51,025 bases of DNA from Burkholderiales bacterium (GCA_025352105.1 JANXUB010000035.1:1-51025), one strand, 5' to 3'. Positions 26,564 to 35,509 are shown, numbered from the stretch's first letter. Notes: generated by a model not told the origin, from the sequence alone. Numbers and translations: made by a program.

Positions 26564-27066
26564 TGAGCAGTATGGAAAATTTTTCTCCCACCCACCTTAT
26601 CAACGTCACCGTCAACGGTCACGTCGAGCAACGCTCGGTGCAGCCGCGACAGCATTTGATTGATTTTTTGCGCGATGATTTAGGACTCAAAGGCTCGCAT
26701 GTTGGTTGCGAGCACGGCGTATGTGGCGCGTGTACGGTGAAGCTTGATGGCCAAATTGTGCGTGGCTGTCTGGTGCTCGCTGTGCAGGCAGATCGCAAGC
26801 GGGTGGAAACGATTGAAGGGCTCACGCAAAGCGGTGCCGCGCGGGCACTGCAAGCCGCGTTCGTGCGGCGCAATGCGCTGCAATGCGGCTTTTGCACGCC
26901 CGGCATGCTGGCTGCGGCGCTGGAACTGGTAGAGACGAAACCGAACGCAACGCGCACTGAAGTGCGCGAATGGATCTCGGGCAACTATTGCCGCTGCACT
27001 GGCTATCAGGCGATTGTTGACGCGATTTGTGATGTGCTGGCGGAGAACGCGGAGGCCGCGAAATGA
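26563..27066 (+). CDS. coxS: 2Fe-2S small subunit of second molybdenum hydroxylase
   Basis: A 167-residue iron-sulfur subunit. First cluster ligands are C49, C54, C57 and C69 (GCEHGVCGACT...C); second cluster C108, C111, C143 and C145 (CGFC...CRC). It is coupled to coxM (TGATG) and to coxL (ATGA). A GTG one codon earlier or an ATG at 26572 are alternative starts. Confidence 0.93.
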   Translation: MSSMENFSPTHLINVTVNGHVEQRSVQPRQHLIDFLRDDLGLKGSHVGCEHGVCGACTVKLDGQIVRGCLVLAVQADRKRVETIEGLTQSGAARALQAAFVRRNALQCGFCTPGMLAAALELVETKPNATRTEVREWISGNYCRCTGYQAIVDAICDVLAENAEAAK

Positions 27067-29435
27067 AGCCTTTGCCCCCCGCAACCGAGCACTCACGCTA
27101 CATCGGACAAAGCGTGGCCCGTCCCAACGCGCTTCGACTCGCCGAGGGGCGCGGCACGTACGTGGACGACATCGAGTTGCCGCGCATGGTGCATGTCGTG
27201 TACTGGCGAAGCCCGGTTGCGCATGCGCGTATCTTGAAAATTGATGCCTCATTCGCACGCATGATGCCGGGTGTCGTTACCGTTGTTGATGGCGCAGAGA
27301 TGGCCAAAATCTGCAAGCCTTGGGTCGCAACATTGACTCACCTTGCGGGAATGAAATCCGCGCCGCAATATCCGCTCGCGATAGATCGCGCCTGCTGGCA
27401 GGGCGAGCCGGTCGTTGCAATTGTGGCGAACACCCGGGTTGAGGCTGAAGATGCGCTGCAATATCTGGTGGTTGAATGGGAAGCGCTGCCCGCATTGATC
27501 GAAACCGAGACGGCGCTTGATCCGGACAGCCCGGTGATTCACGGTGATCTTGGCGACAATTTGTGCTTCACACGTAGCCTCGACACCGCCGGTGTCGACG
27601 AAGCATTCGCAAATGCGGATGCGGTTGCCGAGGTGACGTTTCAGTTCGGTCGACACACCGGTGTCACGCTTGAGCCGCGCTGCCAGATATCGGACTACAA
27701 CCCAAGCGACAAGCGGCTTACCGTGCATCATTCGCAGCAAGCGCCGCACATGATGCAGGATTTGTACTCGCGTCAACTGGGCATCCCCGAGTCGCATATT
27801 CGGGTCATTTGCAAGGACGTTGGCGGCTCATTTGGCATCAAGGTTCACGCGTATCCGGATGACTTTGCGACAGTCGCCTTGTCGGTCATGCTTGAGCGGC
27901 CCGTGAAATTTGTTGCAGATCGGCTGGAGTCATTCACCTCCGATATTCACGCGCGGCAACACCGCGTGACCGGGCGAATCGCGGCCAATAAAACGGGCGA
28001 AATTTTGGCGTTCGAGATTGATGATTTGACGGGGATTGGGCCCTATTCGATGTTTCCGCGCACCAGCGCTATCGAGGGCAATCAGGTGGTCAATCTGGTC
28101 GGCGGGCCATATCGTCATCAGCAGTATCGCGCGAAATTGAACGTCGTGTTTCAGAACAAAACGCCCACCTGTCAGTACCGTGGCGTCGGACATCCGATTG
28201 CCTGCGCGGTGACGGAAGGCCTCGTCGATGCAGTGGCGCAGAAACTCGGAATGGATCCGCTCGCCATTCGCCAGCAGAACGTGATTCGCGACGACGCGTA
28301 TCCGATGACCGCGACCTCAGGCATCAAACTCGAAGGTTTGTCGCATCAACAGTGCCTCGACAAAATCGCGCTGATGATGGATTACCCCGCGCTGCGTGCC
28401 GAACAAGCCGAGCTGCGGAAGCGCGGCATTTATCGTGGCATCGGCATTGCCGCGTTGATTGAACTCACCAACCCGAGCGCGGCGTTCTATGGCGTGGGCG
28501 GCGCGCGAATTTCAGCGCAGGACGGCGCGACGATTCGGCTGGAGCCGACCGGAGCGATCACCGTGATGGTTGGCGTTGGCGAACAGGGTCAAGGCACCGA
28601 AGGCATCTTCGCGCAAATCGCCGCAGACGCGGTCGGCGTATCGATGACATCGGTGCGCGTGGTGACGGGCGACACTGATGTCACGCCGTACGGCGGCGGC
28701 ACCTGGGCCTCACGCGGCGCTGGCATTGGCGGCGAGGCCGTGTTGCAGGCGGGCCTGGCGCTGCAAAAAAATATCGTCGATGTTGCCAGCGTGATCTTGA
28801 AACGCCACGCCTCGGAGCTCGCGTTGGTCAACGACGCAATCATCGAAATCGCAACCTCGCACTCGCTCATGCCGCTCGCCGAATTGGGCCGCATTGCCTA
28901 CTTCCGTCCCGATTCCTTACCCGCGGGATTTACGGCGGAGCTGATGGTGACACGTCACTACGCGCAGCGCGACTATCCGTTTATTTTCACCAACGGTGTG
29001 CAGGCGAGTCTTGTTGAAGTTGATGTGGATACCGGATTCGTCAAGCTGCTGAAACACTGGGTGGTTGAGGACTGCGGTCGCGTGATTAACCCGATGCTTG
29101 TTGATGAGCAAATGCGTGGCGCTGTGGTGCAAGGCATTGGCGGTGCGCTGTTTGAAGAGTGTCTTTACGACGACGCAGGCTTGCTGCAAAACGGCAACAT
29201 GGCGGACTATCTGGCGCCGATGGCAGCCGAGATGCCGGACATCGAAGTCGCGCACGTTGAGACACCCACCAAGACGTCCCAGCTTGGTGCCAAAGGCGCC
29301 GGAGAAGCGGGTACGGCGGGCGCACCCGCTGCCATCATGAACGCGATCAATGATGCGCTTTATCCGTTCAACGCGACCGTATATTCACAGCCGATTACGC
29401 CGCAAAAAATACTGCGGGCGCTGGGCAAGGTCTAG
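27063..29435 (+). CDS. coxL: Molybdopterin-binding large subunit with unusual active-site loop
   Basis: A 790-residue catalytic subunit. The hammerhead domain starts SVARPNALRLAEGRGTYVDDIELPRMVHV; Mo-cofactor segments include KDVGGSFGIKVHAYPDD and GTWASRGAGIGGEA; the catalytic Glu is Glu748 in AKGAGEAGTAG. The loop that reads AYxCSFR in CO dehydrogenases and AYRGAGR in form II enzymes reads QYRGVGH at 371-377. It therefore lacks the Cu-binding Cys and differs from form II at three positions. It should hydroxylate an organic ring or aldehyde rather than CO. Neighbouring genes (ring monooxygenase, HAAT transporter, binding protein) suggest an N-heteroaromatic substrate (inference). Confidence 0.92.
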   Translation: MKPLPPATEHSRYIGQSVARPNALRLAEGRGTYVDDIELPRMVHVVYWRSPVAHARILKIDASFARMMPGVVTVVDGAEMAKICKPWVATLTHLAGMKSAPQYPLAIDRACWQGEPVVAIVANTRVEAEDALQYLVVEWEALPALIETETALDPDSPVIHGDLGDNLCFTRSLDTAGVDEAFANADAVAEVTFQFGRHTGVTLEPRCQISDYNPSDKRLTVHHSQQAPHMMQDLYSRQLGIPESHIRVICKDVGGSFGIKVHAYPDDFATVALSVMLERPVKFVADRLESFTSDIHARQHRVTGRIAANKTGEILAFEIDDLTGIGPYSMFPRTSAIEGNQVVNLVGGPYRHQQYRAKLNVVFQNKTPTCQYRGVGHPIACAVTEGLVDAVAQKLGMDPLAIRQQNVIRDDAYPMTATSGIKLEGLSHQQCLDKIALMMDYPALRAEQAELRKRGIYRGIGIAALIELTNPSAAFYGVGGARISAQDGATIRLEPTGAITVMVGVGEQGQGTEGIFAQIAADAVGVSMTSVRVVTGDTDVTPYGGGTWASRGAGIGGEAVLQAGLALQKNIVDVASVILKRHASELALVNDAIIEIATSHSLMPLAELGRIAYFRPDSLPAGFTAELMVTRHYAQRDYPFIFTNGVQASLVEVDVDTGFVKLLKHWVVEDCGRVINPMLVDEQMRGAVVQGIGGALFEECLYDDAGLLQNGNMADYLAPMAAEMPDIEVAHVETPTKTSQLGAKGAGEAGTAGAPAAIMNAINDALYPFNATVYSQPITPQKILRALGKV

Positions 29436-29480
29436 CGCTGCGTTAGTCGTAAGGCCGCTAAGCCAGCGTTTCGATTGCGA

Positions 29481-30644
29481 TCAATGCATGACGCCGTTCT
29501 TGCCGATCACCGTTAAGTCGACGTAGCGACTGCCTTCATGCGCGCGGGGGCTGTAGCGCACGGTGAAGCCCTTCATTTCGTACGGGTTCATCGTCTCCAA
29601 CGCCTTGACCAGCGATTCCGGGTTCGGTGAAGCCGAGCCGGTTCGGCGCAATCCCTCCACCAGTACGGCGGCTTCAAGGTAGCCCTCCAGACTGTAGAAC
29701 GAAGGTTCGCCACGCTTCAGCGCCTCAAGATCGCGCCGGTAATCTCGAACAATCAGCATTGACGCGCCGCTCGGTATGGGGACGACTTGCGTGACGCCGA
29801 GTCCCTTTGCCGCGCCTTCAGTCTGCTTCATGACCAGCGTCGTGTCCACCGGTGAAAATGCGTAACTTGAAACACCGCGTAACTGCGTCGACAGTTCACG
29901 AACCACCGGAATCGCCGCGTTCGACAACATTGCGAGAAAGATCGCCTGCGGTTGCGACTGCTTGATCGTCGCGAGGACGGTCGCCGCGTTGTCACCCGTT
30001 GCGGTGACTTTATTCTCGGTAAAGGTCGTGATGCCCGCGGCCGTGAGCTCGGCGACAAAAATATCGCGCGTCGCCTGTCCAAACGGGATGTCCTGCTGCA
30101 CGATTGCGACTTTCGTCAGCCCAATCACTTTTAAATGCGACACGATAAGCCGCGCCTCATCGGCATAACTCCCGCGAACCGGAAACACATAGCGCAGGTA
30201 GCCCGCACGCACCGCAGCGGTACCCGAGGTGACGCCAACAGCGGGGATTTTCAGCTCCGCCACAACAGGCAACGCGGCAGCGACTGTTGGCACGCCAAAC
30301 AGCCCGAGGAACGCAACCGGTCGCTGCTCGTCGGCGAGCTGCTTTAAGTTCGCGACCGTCTTCGCCGGCACGTAGCCGTCGTCCATGGTGACCACGCGAA
30401 TCTGTTGACCATTAACGCCGCCTTCGCGGTTGACACGGGCGATGAGCGCATCGGCACCGTCCTGCTTGGCGGTTCCGTACGAGGTCTGCGCCCCAGACAG
30501 CGGAAGGCTGCGACCCACGATGATTTCGCTGAATGCGGGGACTGCCAGGCTCAGACCCAGCATCGCCACGATGGGTGACAACGCCGCCAATATCTTGACA
30601 CGGTGAGACGAGGGGCGCGACAACCGACGTTGGGCTGATTTCAT
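29481..30644 (-). CDS. Stand-alone LivK-like periplasmic binding protein
   Basis: A 387-residue type I periplasmic binding protein. A Sec signal (VKILAALSPIVAMLGLSLAVPAFS) is followed by EIIVGRSLPLSGAQTSYGTAKQDGADALIARVNREGGVNGQ, typical of the family. There are no permease or ATPase genes beside it on its strand. It converges with the second coxL gene (45-bp gap). It may feed the LivHMGF transporter 7 kb away or serve as a sensor or co-receptor. Confidence 0.88.
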   Translation of the reverse strand: MKSAQRRLSRPSSHRVKILAALSPIVAMLGLSLAVPAFSEIIVGRSLPLSGAQTSYGTAKQDGADALIARVNREGGVNGQQIRVVTMDDGYVPAKTVANLKQLADEQRPVAFLGLFGVPTVAAALPVVAELKIPAVGVTSGTAAVRAGYLRYVFPVRGSYADEARLIVSHLKVIGLTKVAIVQQDIPFGQATRDIFVAELTAAGITTFTENKVTATGDNAATVLATIKQSQPQAIFLAMLSNAAIPVVRELSTQLRGVSSYAFSPVDTTLVMKQTEGAAKGLGVTQVVPIPSGASMLIVRDYRRDLEALKRGEPSFYSLEGYLEAAVLVEGLRRTGSASPNPESLVKALETMNPYEMKGFTVRYSPRAHEGSRYVDLTVIGKNGVMH

Positions 30645-30795
30645 AGATTACGAAGTGCAAAAAATATGGGTTAGATTTTTTGTGGCGCCGACACGCTGAC
30701 ACGCAAACGCGGTTGGACGACGCAACATTAATGACAACAGCATTGTCACACGACCACAACCTATAAATACAAGTGTGTGATGCGGGCAAACCCCT

Positions 30796-30820
30796 AGTCA
30801 TATAGATGATCTATATGACT
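30796..30820. promoter_or_regulatory. 25-bp perfect palindrome upstream of the sugar transporter operon
   Basis: AGTCATATAGAT and ATCTATATGACT are perfect 12-bp inverted arms around a single G. The site lies 77 bp before the binding-protein start codon, between two divergent genes. The length and symmetry are those of a dimeric repressor operator. A TTGTCA (30743) and a TATAAA (30762) lie just upstream, but their 13-bp spacing is too short for a standard promoter. No regulator gene for the operon is nearby. A GGCGA-AAAA-TCGCC hairpin follows at 30839-30852. Confidence 0.65.
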
Positions 30821-30897
30821 TAGAATTGCGGCCACGCAGGCGAAAAATCGCCACCAAGCTACATTTGCGCTTCAAGGTTTTAAGGAGGACTTTAGTT

Positions 30898-32187
30898 GTG
30901 AAAAATCTGCACGTACGAACTTCATCGTTAGCGGCATCGGTAGCCGCCGCCGCGTTTTTATTTCCTGCAATTTCGGTACAAGCATCTGATCTTCGCGTTC
31001 AGTGCTATTCCGATGGCAACGAATGCGAAGTAACCGCCGACATCGCGAAACGATTTGAAGCCGCAAACCCCGGCACCAAAATCATCATCGACAAAGTGCC
31101 TTACAAGGCCGTGGTCGAGACTTTGCCAGTGCAACTGGCCGCAGGCGAAGGTCCGGACATTGCCCGCGTCACCGATCTGGGTGGCTTGAACAAGTACTAC
31201 CTTGACCTGACACCACATCTGAGCGCTGCACGTCAGAAAGCGTGGCAAGACAATTTTGCGTCCACACTTTCATGGTTCCGCGCTGGCCCTGCTGACAAGG
31301 GCATTTACGGCCTAATGTCGCAACTCACCGTCACCGGCATGTACGTCAACAAGACGCTGTTCGAGCAGGCGAAAGTGCCGATGCCAGGCGCGACCGCGAC
31401 GTGGGACGACTGGATGGCCGCTGGCAAAAAAGTCGCCGACGCAACGAAGACACCTTTTGTGATGGCGATGGATCGCACCGGACATCGCTTTGCGCCGCTG
31501 GCCGTCGCCTACGGATCCAAATATTTTGACGCGAGCGGCAACCCGATCATTGACGATGGCTATAAGCTCGCAGCGAAAAAATTCGTGGACTGGAACAAGG
31601 CCGGTCTGGTGCCCAAGGAAGTGTGGGGCGGCCTTGGCGGCTCCGCGTATCGCGACGCGTTTGAAGAGTTCGCCAACGGTCGCATCGTGATGTACTACTC
31701 CGGCTCGTGGCAAGTGATGCGCATGGACAAAAACGTAACCAAGTCGTTTGACTGGGCGGCGGTGCCCGCGCCGTGCGGGCCAGCCGGTTGCACGGCCATG
31801 CCGGGCGGCGCAGCGTACGTAGGCCTGAAGCGCACCAAGGCTCCCGCCGAGGTCGCGAAATTCCTCGATTTCTTGTCGATGGACGCGAACTATTCGGAAA
31901 TGATGTCGAAAACCGACAACATTCCAGCGAGTTTGTCGGTAGCCAAAGCGGGCGTGACGTACAACGTGTCGCCACTGGCCAAAGCCGCGCTGAATTCGTT
32001 TGTCGCGGACGTTCCGAAAATCCTCAAGCCAAACTTTGACTTGCAGGGCTATCGCCTGAATCGTGCGGTGTTCCAGCCAACGGCAGCCCGCTTGGGGCAA
32101 GCCATCGCGGGAGAAATGTCACTGGACGATGCGCTCAAACGTGTGGCGTCAGACTTGGACGAACAGGTCAAGGCGGCGGCGAAGTAA
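30898..32187 (+). CDS. Carbohydrate ABC transporter substrate-binding protein
   Basis: A 429-residue family 1 extracellular solute-binding protein. A signal peptide ends near SVQA-SDLRV. The mature protein opens with CYSDGNEC, a likely disulfide, followed by ADIAKRFEAANPGTKIIIDKVPY. It contains FEEFANGRIVMYYSGSWQV, a typical sugar-binding-protein segment. The start is GTG at 30898 with AAGGAGG 9 nt upstream; the frame runs further upstream without sense. It is the first gene of an operon with two permeases, an ATPase and a GH31 glycosidase, so the ligand is probably an alpha-linked oligosaccharide. A REP double hairpin follows its stop codon. Confidence 0.92.
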   Translation: MKNLHVRTSSLAASVAAAAFLFPAISVQASDLRVQCYSDGNECEVTADIAKRFEAANPGTKIIIDKVPYKAVVETLPVQLAAGEGPDIARVTDLGGLNKYYLDLTPHLSAARQKAWQDNFASTLSWFRAGPADKGIYGLMSQLTVTGMYVNKTLFEQAKVPMPGATATWDDWMAAGKKVADATKTPFVMAMDRTGHRFAPLAVAYGSKYFDASGNPIIDDGYKLAAKKFVDWNKAGLVPKEVWGGLGGSAYRDAFEEFANGRIVMYYSGSWQVMRMDKNVTKSFDWAAVPAPCGPAGCTAMPGGAAYVGLKRTKAPAEVAKFLDFLSMDANYSEMMSKTDNIPASLSVAKAGVTYNVSPLAKAALNSFVADVPKILKPNFDLQGYRLNRAVFQPTAARLGQAIAGEMSLDDALKRVASDLDEQVKAAAK

Positions 32188-32201
32188 GGCTGCTGCCGCG
32201 A

Positions 32202-32291
32202 GTAGGGTGGGCACCCCGTGCCCACCAAACCGCTGCGATTCGATAACGGTTGTTATGTGACCGCTAGGTGGGCACAGGGTGCCCACCCTAC
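32202..32291. repeat. REP-type double hairpin (inverted pair)
   Basis: Two 25-bp inverted arms (32202-32226 and 32267-32291) match at 24 of 25 positions, 40 bp apart. Each arm is itself a hairpin, GGTGGGCAC-CCC-GTGCCCACC and GGTGGGCAC-AGG-GTGCCCACC, flanked outward by GTAGG. This is the layout of a BIME made of two REPs; GTAGGGTGGGCAC-type units are common dispersed repeats in proteobacteria. It lies 14 bp after the binding-protein stop codon and ahead of the permease genes. Confidence 0.85.
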
Positions 32292-32317
32292 CGCATTTTT
32301 TAGGCAGTAAGTTCCAG

Positions 32318-32437
32318 CACAGCTTTTTCACAAAGCCCTCAGTCACTTGAGGCGTAGCGGCCAATAAATGCAATAGTCGACCTCAGGCGTTTATGTCGTA
32401 TACGCCCCGATAAAACGCCATGTTCAGTGAAAAGTTG
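32318..32437 (+). repeat. Structured intergenic element, copy D
   Basis: Outer pair CAGCTTTTTCAC (32320-32331) with GTGAAAAGTTG (32427-32437), including a G-U pair; hairpin CCTCA-GTCACT-TGAGG (32337-32352); inner GGCGTA (32351-32356) with TACGCC (32401-32406). TCGACC begins at 32377 and TTCA at 32423. Spacing is the same as in the copies at 10041, 24830 and 49511. Its 3' arm abuts the GAAAGGG ribosome-binding site of the first permease gene, so folding could affect that gene's translation. Confidence 0.75.
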
Positions 32438-32451
32438 AAAGGGTAAAAATC

Positions 32452-33369
32452 ATGAAAACCAGCGCCAGCACGCCGTGGTTCTTTCTGGCCCCGAACGTGA
32501 TCGTGATCGTGTTGTTCACGTTCATCCCGATTGCAATCAACTTTTATTACGCGTTCACCGGCGGCGTGAATCTGTATCCGACCCAGCGCCCCGGCGTCGG
32601 TGTCGAAAACTTCTCAACGCTACTCGAATGCGGCTCGTACTTCGATCCGTCGTCTTGCCGCAAAGACGTGTTCTGGCAATCGATCTGGAACACCGCCAAG
32701 TACGCGATCTTTCAGGTCTCGTTGATGGTGCTCTTCGCGCTGATCACAGCGGTCGTACTTAACCGAAAAATCATGGGGCGCGGCTTTTGGCGTGGCGTGT
32801 TTTTCTACCCTGTTCTGCTCTCACCCGTCGTTGTCGCTCTCATCTGGAAATGGATATTGCAGCGCGACGGTTTGCTCAACGCGGCGATGGTTGCGGTGGA
32901 TGCACATCCCGTGCTCTGGCTCGCGGAACCGGGCTGGGCGTTCTTCTGGGTAACGTTTGTTTCGATCTGGGCGCACATGGGTTTCTACACACTCATTCTG
33001 CTCGCCGGTTTGCAGGCGATTCCGGCTGATCTGTACGAAGCGGCGCAGCTCGACAAAGCCTCGCCGTGGCGCTCGCTGACGAAGATTACGCTGCCGCTGT
33101 TGATGCCCAATTTGCTGGTCGTCGTTGTGCTCGCGATGATCAAAGCGGTGCAAATATTTGACGAAGTTTTCGTGCTCACAGGCGGCGGCCCAGGCTCGGC
33201 GACCACCTTCGTCGTGCAGTTCATCTATCAAACCGGCTTTGTCGAACCAGTTCGGCTGTACGGCATCGCCGCAGCAGGTTCGCTCATGCTGGCCCTCGCA
33301 CTGGTCGCGCTAACGCTCTTGCAATTGAAGTTGTCGAATGCCGAAAAGGCCGGGGAGCGCGTGAAATGA
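32452..33369 (+). CDS. Carbohydrate ABC permease, MalF/UgpA-like
   Basis: A 305-residue inner-membrane permease of the CUT1 type with about six membrane segments. The EAA loop is DLYEAAQLDKASPWRSLTKITLPLLMPN. GAAAGGG lies 8 nt before the ATG. It ends overlapping the second permease gene by 4 bp. The 264-bp gap before it holds a REP pair and structured element D. Confidence 0.93.
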   Translation: MKTSASTPWFFLAPNVIVIVLFTFIPIAINFYYAFTGGVNLYPTQRPGVGVENFSTLLECGSYFDPSSCRKDVFWQSIWNTAKYAIFQVSLMVLFALITAVVLNRKIMGRGFWRGVFFYPVLLSPVVVALIWKWILQRDGLLNAAMVAVDAHPVLWLAEPGWAFFWVTFVSIWAHMGFYTLILLAGLQAIPADLYEAAQLDKASPWRSLTKITLPLLMPNLLVVVVLAMIKAVQIFDEVFVLTGGGPGSATTFVVQFIYQTGFVEPVRLYGIAAAGSLMLALALVALTLLQLKLSNAEKAGERVK

Positions 33370-34415
33370 AAACACTCAATTTCCTCACGCGTACGCGCAA
33401 CGGCCGGAGCCTGGACTGGACCGACTGGCTGTCTTATGCCTACCTCGTGATGGGCCTGTTTTTGATGTTCGGGCCGGTGTTGTGGCTCGTGATGTCGTCG
33501 TTCAAAACTGAATCTGCACTCAACGAATTTCCGCCGTCGTTTTTGCCATATGGTCAAAAGTCCATCGCGGTGCCTGGCGAAGAAAAGATGAAGCCCGTGT
33601 ATCGCGTCAAGATGCCCGACGGGACAACGAAAGAGCTCGCCGAACTGCGCCGCATCGGCCTCACGGCCACATTGATCGACCCAGCACGACCAGACGATTT
33701 GATCCGCGTTAACGTGAAGGATCGTGAGCCTGTGCGGGAGTTCAAACTCGCCACCGAGAACTACACCGACCTCGGCGGACAGATCAAATTTGGTACTTAC
33801 CTCTGGAACTCGGTGTTTATCACCGTGATCGCGACGATCCTCACGCTGCTGTTCAACTCCATGGCGGCGTTTGCACTGTCGAAGTACAAATTTAGCGGAC
33901 GCTCCGCTGTGTTCCTGTTGATCCTCGGCACGTTGATGGTGCCACCGGCGATTGTGCTCGTACCGAACTTTTTGGTGATCTCGGAGCTGGGGCTGCTCAA
34001 CAGTTTGTGGGGCGTCATCTGGCCCGCGATTGCCACGCCAACGGGTGTGTTCCTGCTGCGCCAATACATGCTCACCATCCCGGACGAATTGCTGGAAGCT
34101 GCACGCATGGACAACGCGAGCGAATGGCAAATCTACTGGCGCATCGTGCTGCCGCTCGCCGCACCCGCGCTCGCAGTGCTCGCGATTTTCTCGGTGATGT
34201 GGCGCTGGAATGATTTCCTCTGGCCGCTCATCGTGCTTTCGAAGAACGAAAAATTTACGCTGCAACTCGCACTCAATGCCTTCCAGGGTGACCTTGTCAC
34301 GCAATGGAATTATTTGCTTGCGATGACGGTGATCACGCTATTGCCGATCACTATCGTGTTCGCTTTTCTGCAGAAATACATCACTCAGGGCATAGCGTCC
34401 GCAGGGGTCAAATAA
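33366..34415 (+). CDS. Carbohydrate ABC permease, MalG-like, with long periplasmic loop
   Basis: A 349-residue CUT1 permease. The EAA loop is ELLEAARMDNASEWQIYWRIVLPLAAPA. The loop between membrane segments 1 (about 22-46) and 2 (about 142-168) is about 95 residues, much longer than in MalG-type proteins of about 280 residues. It contains a charged, beta-like stretch (VYRVKMPDGTTKELAELRR). The loop may contact the binding protein. The gene overlaps its neighbours on both sides, including TAATG with the ATPase gene. Confidence 0.92.
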   Translation: MKTLNFLTRTRNGRSLDWTDWLSYAYLVMGLFLMFGPVLWLVMSSFKTESALNEFPPSFLPYGQKSIAVPGEEKMKPVYRVKMPDGTTKELAELRRIGLTATLIDPARPDDLIRVNVKDREPVREFKLATENYTDLGGQIKFGTYLWNSVFITVIATILTLLFNSMAAFALSKYKFSGRSAVFLLILGTLMVPPAIVLVPNFLVISELGLLNSLWGVIWPAIATPTGVFLLRQYMLTIPDELLEAARMDNASEWQIYWRIVLPLAAPALAVLAIFSVMWRWNDFLWPLIVLSKNEKFTLQLALNAFQGDLVTQWNYLLAMTVITLLPITIVFAFLQKYITQGIASAGVK

Positions 34416-35509
34416 TGGCATCGCTTCAACTCAAAAAAGTCATCAAGGATTTCGGCCCGACGCGCGTCATTCGCAGCGTTGATCTGGACGTGCATGATGG
34501 CGAATTCGTTGTATTTGTTGGCCCGTCGGGCTGCGGAAAATCCACACTTCTGCGGATGATTTGTGGACTGGAAGACATCAGCTCGGGCGAACTCACGATT
34601 GACGGCGTACGCGCCAACGACACCCGCGCCGCCGATCGCGGCCTGTCGATGGTGTTTCAGTCGTACGCGCTTTATCCGCATATGAGCGTGTATCAAAACA
34701 TGGCGTTCGGACTGGAGAACACTGGCATTGCGAAAGATGTCGTTCGAACCAAGGTGGACGCGGCCGCAAAGTTGCTGCGCCTCGATCCGCTGTTAGAAAG
34801 GAAGCCCACGCAGCTGTCGGGCGGTCAGCGCCAGCGTGTTGCCATCGGTCGCTCCATTGTTCGCGAGCCGAAGATTTTCTTATTCGATGAGCCCTTGTCA
34901 AATCTCGATGCCGAATTGCGTGTGTCGATGCGAGGCGAAATTACGGGCCTTCACCGCCGACTCGGCGCAACGATGATTTACGTGACGCACGATCAGGTTG
35001 AGGCCATGACGATGGCTGACAAAATCGTCGTGCTGCGTGCAGGCAGTATTGAACAGGTCGGCTCGCCACTGGAGCTCTACAACAGTCCCAACAACAAATT
35101 TGTTGCGGGCTTCATTGGCTCACCACAGATGAATTTTGCTCCGGTGACGGCGGGACACGGCGACAATATCGTCACCGAATACGGCGAAACATTTGAATTG
35201 AAAACGGCAACCAAGCCTGCCTCCGGAACTGCGCTCACGCTGGGTGTGCGCCCCGAACACCTGACGCTCGAAAAGCGCGAAGGCTCGCTCGCGCTGCCCA
35301 TCACGATCACCGGTGTCGAGCAGCTGGGTGGCCACTCGCTTTTGTACGGAACGTTGTCCGGAGCGAACGCCAGTGCGGATGGCCCACGCATCACCGCACA
35401 AGTGGCCGGTCAGGTCACAACGAAGATCGGCGAAACCGCAACCGTCTATGCGCCACCGGAAGCATGCCGCCTGTTTGAAGCGAGCGGCGAAGAACGAGCG
35501 GTTCGCTGA
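34415..35509 (+). CDS. Carbohydrate ABC transporter ATPase, UgpC/MsmX-like
   Basis: A 364-residue ABC ATPase with Walker A GPSGCGKST, signature LSGGQRQRVAIGRSIV, Walker B IFLFDEPLSNLDAELR and switch His in YVTHDQVEAMTMAD. The C-terminal TOBE-type domain (about 240-364) is typical of MalK/UgpC proteins. The start overlaps the permease stop (TAATG), and the stop overlaps the GH31 start (TGATG). Confidence 0.94.
   Translation: MASLQLKKVIKDFGPTRVIRSVDLDVHDGEFVVFVGPSGCGKSTLLRMICGLEDISSGELTIDGVRANDTRAADRGLSMVFQSYALYPHMSVYQNMAFGLENTGIAKDVVRTKVDAAAKLLRLDPLLERKPTQLSGGQRQRVAIGRSIVREPKIFLFDEPLSNLDAELRVSMRGEITGLHRRLGATMIYVTHDQVEAMTMADKIVVLRAGSIEQVGSPLELYNSPNNKFVAGFIGSPQMNFAPVTAGHGDNIVTEYGETFELKTATKPASGTALTLGVRPEHLTLEKREGSLALPITITGVEQLGGHSLLYGTLSGANASADGPRITAQVAGQVTTKIGETATVYAPPEACRLFEASGEERAVR

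Noticed and set aside
33228-34304. A 358-codon frame antisense to the MalG-like permease
   Set aside because: Charged, featureless product overlapping a clear permease gene; codon-bias shadow.
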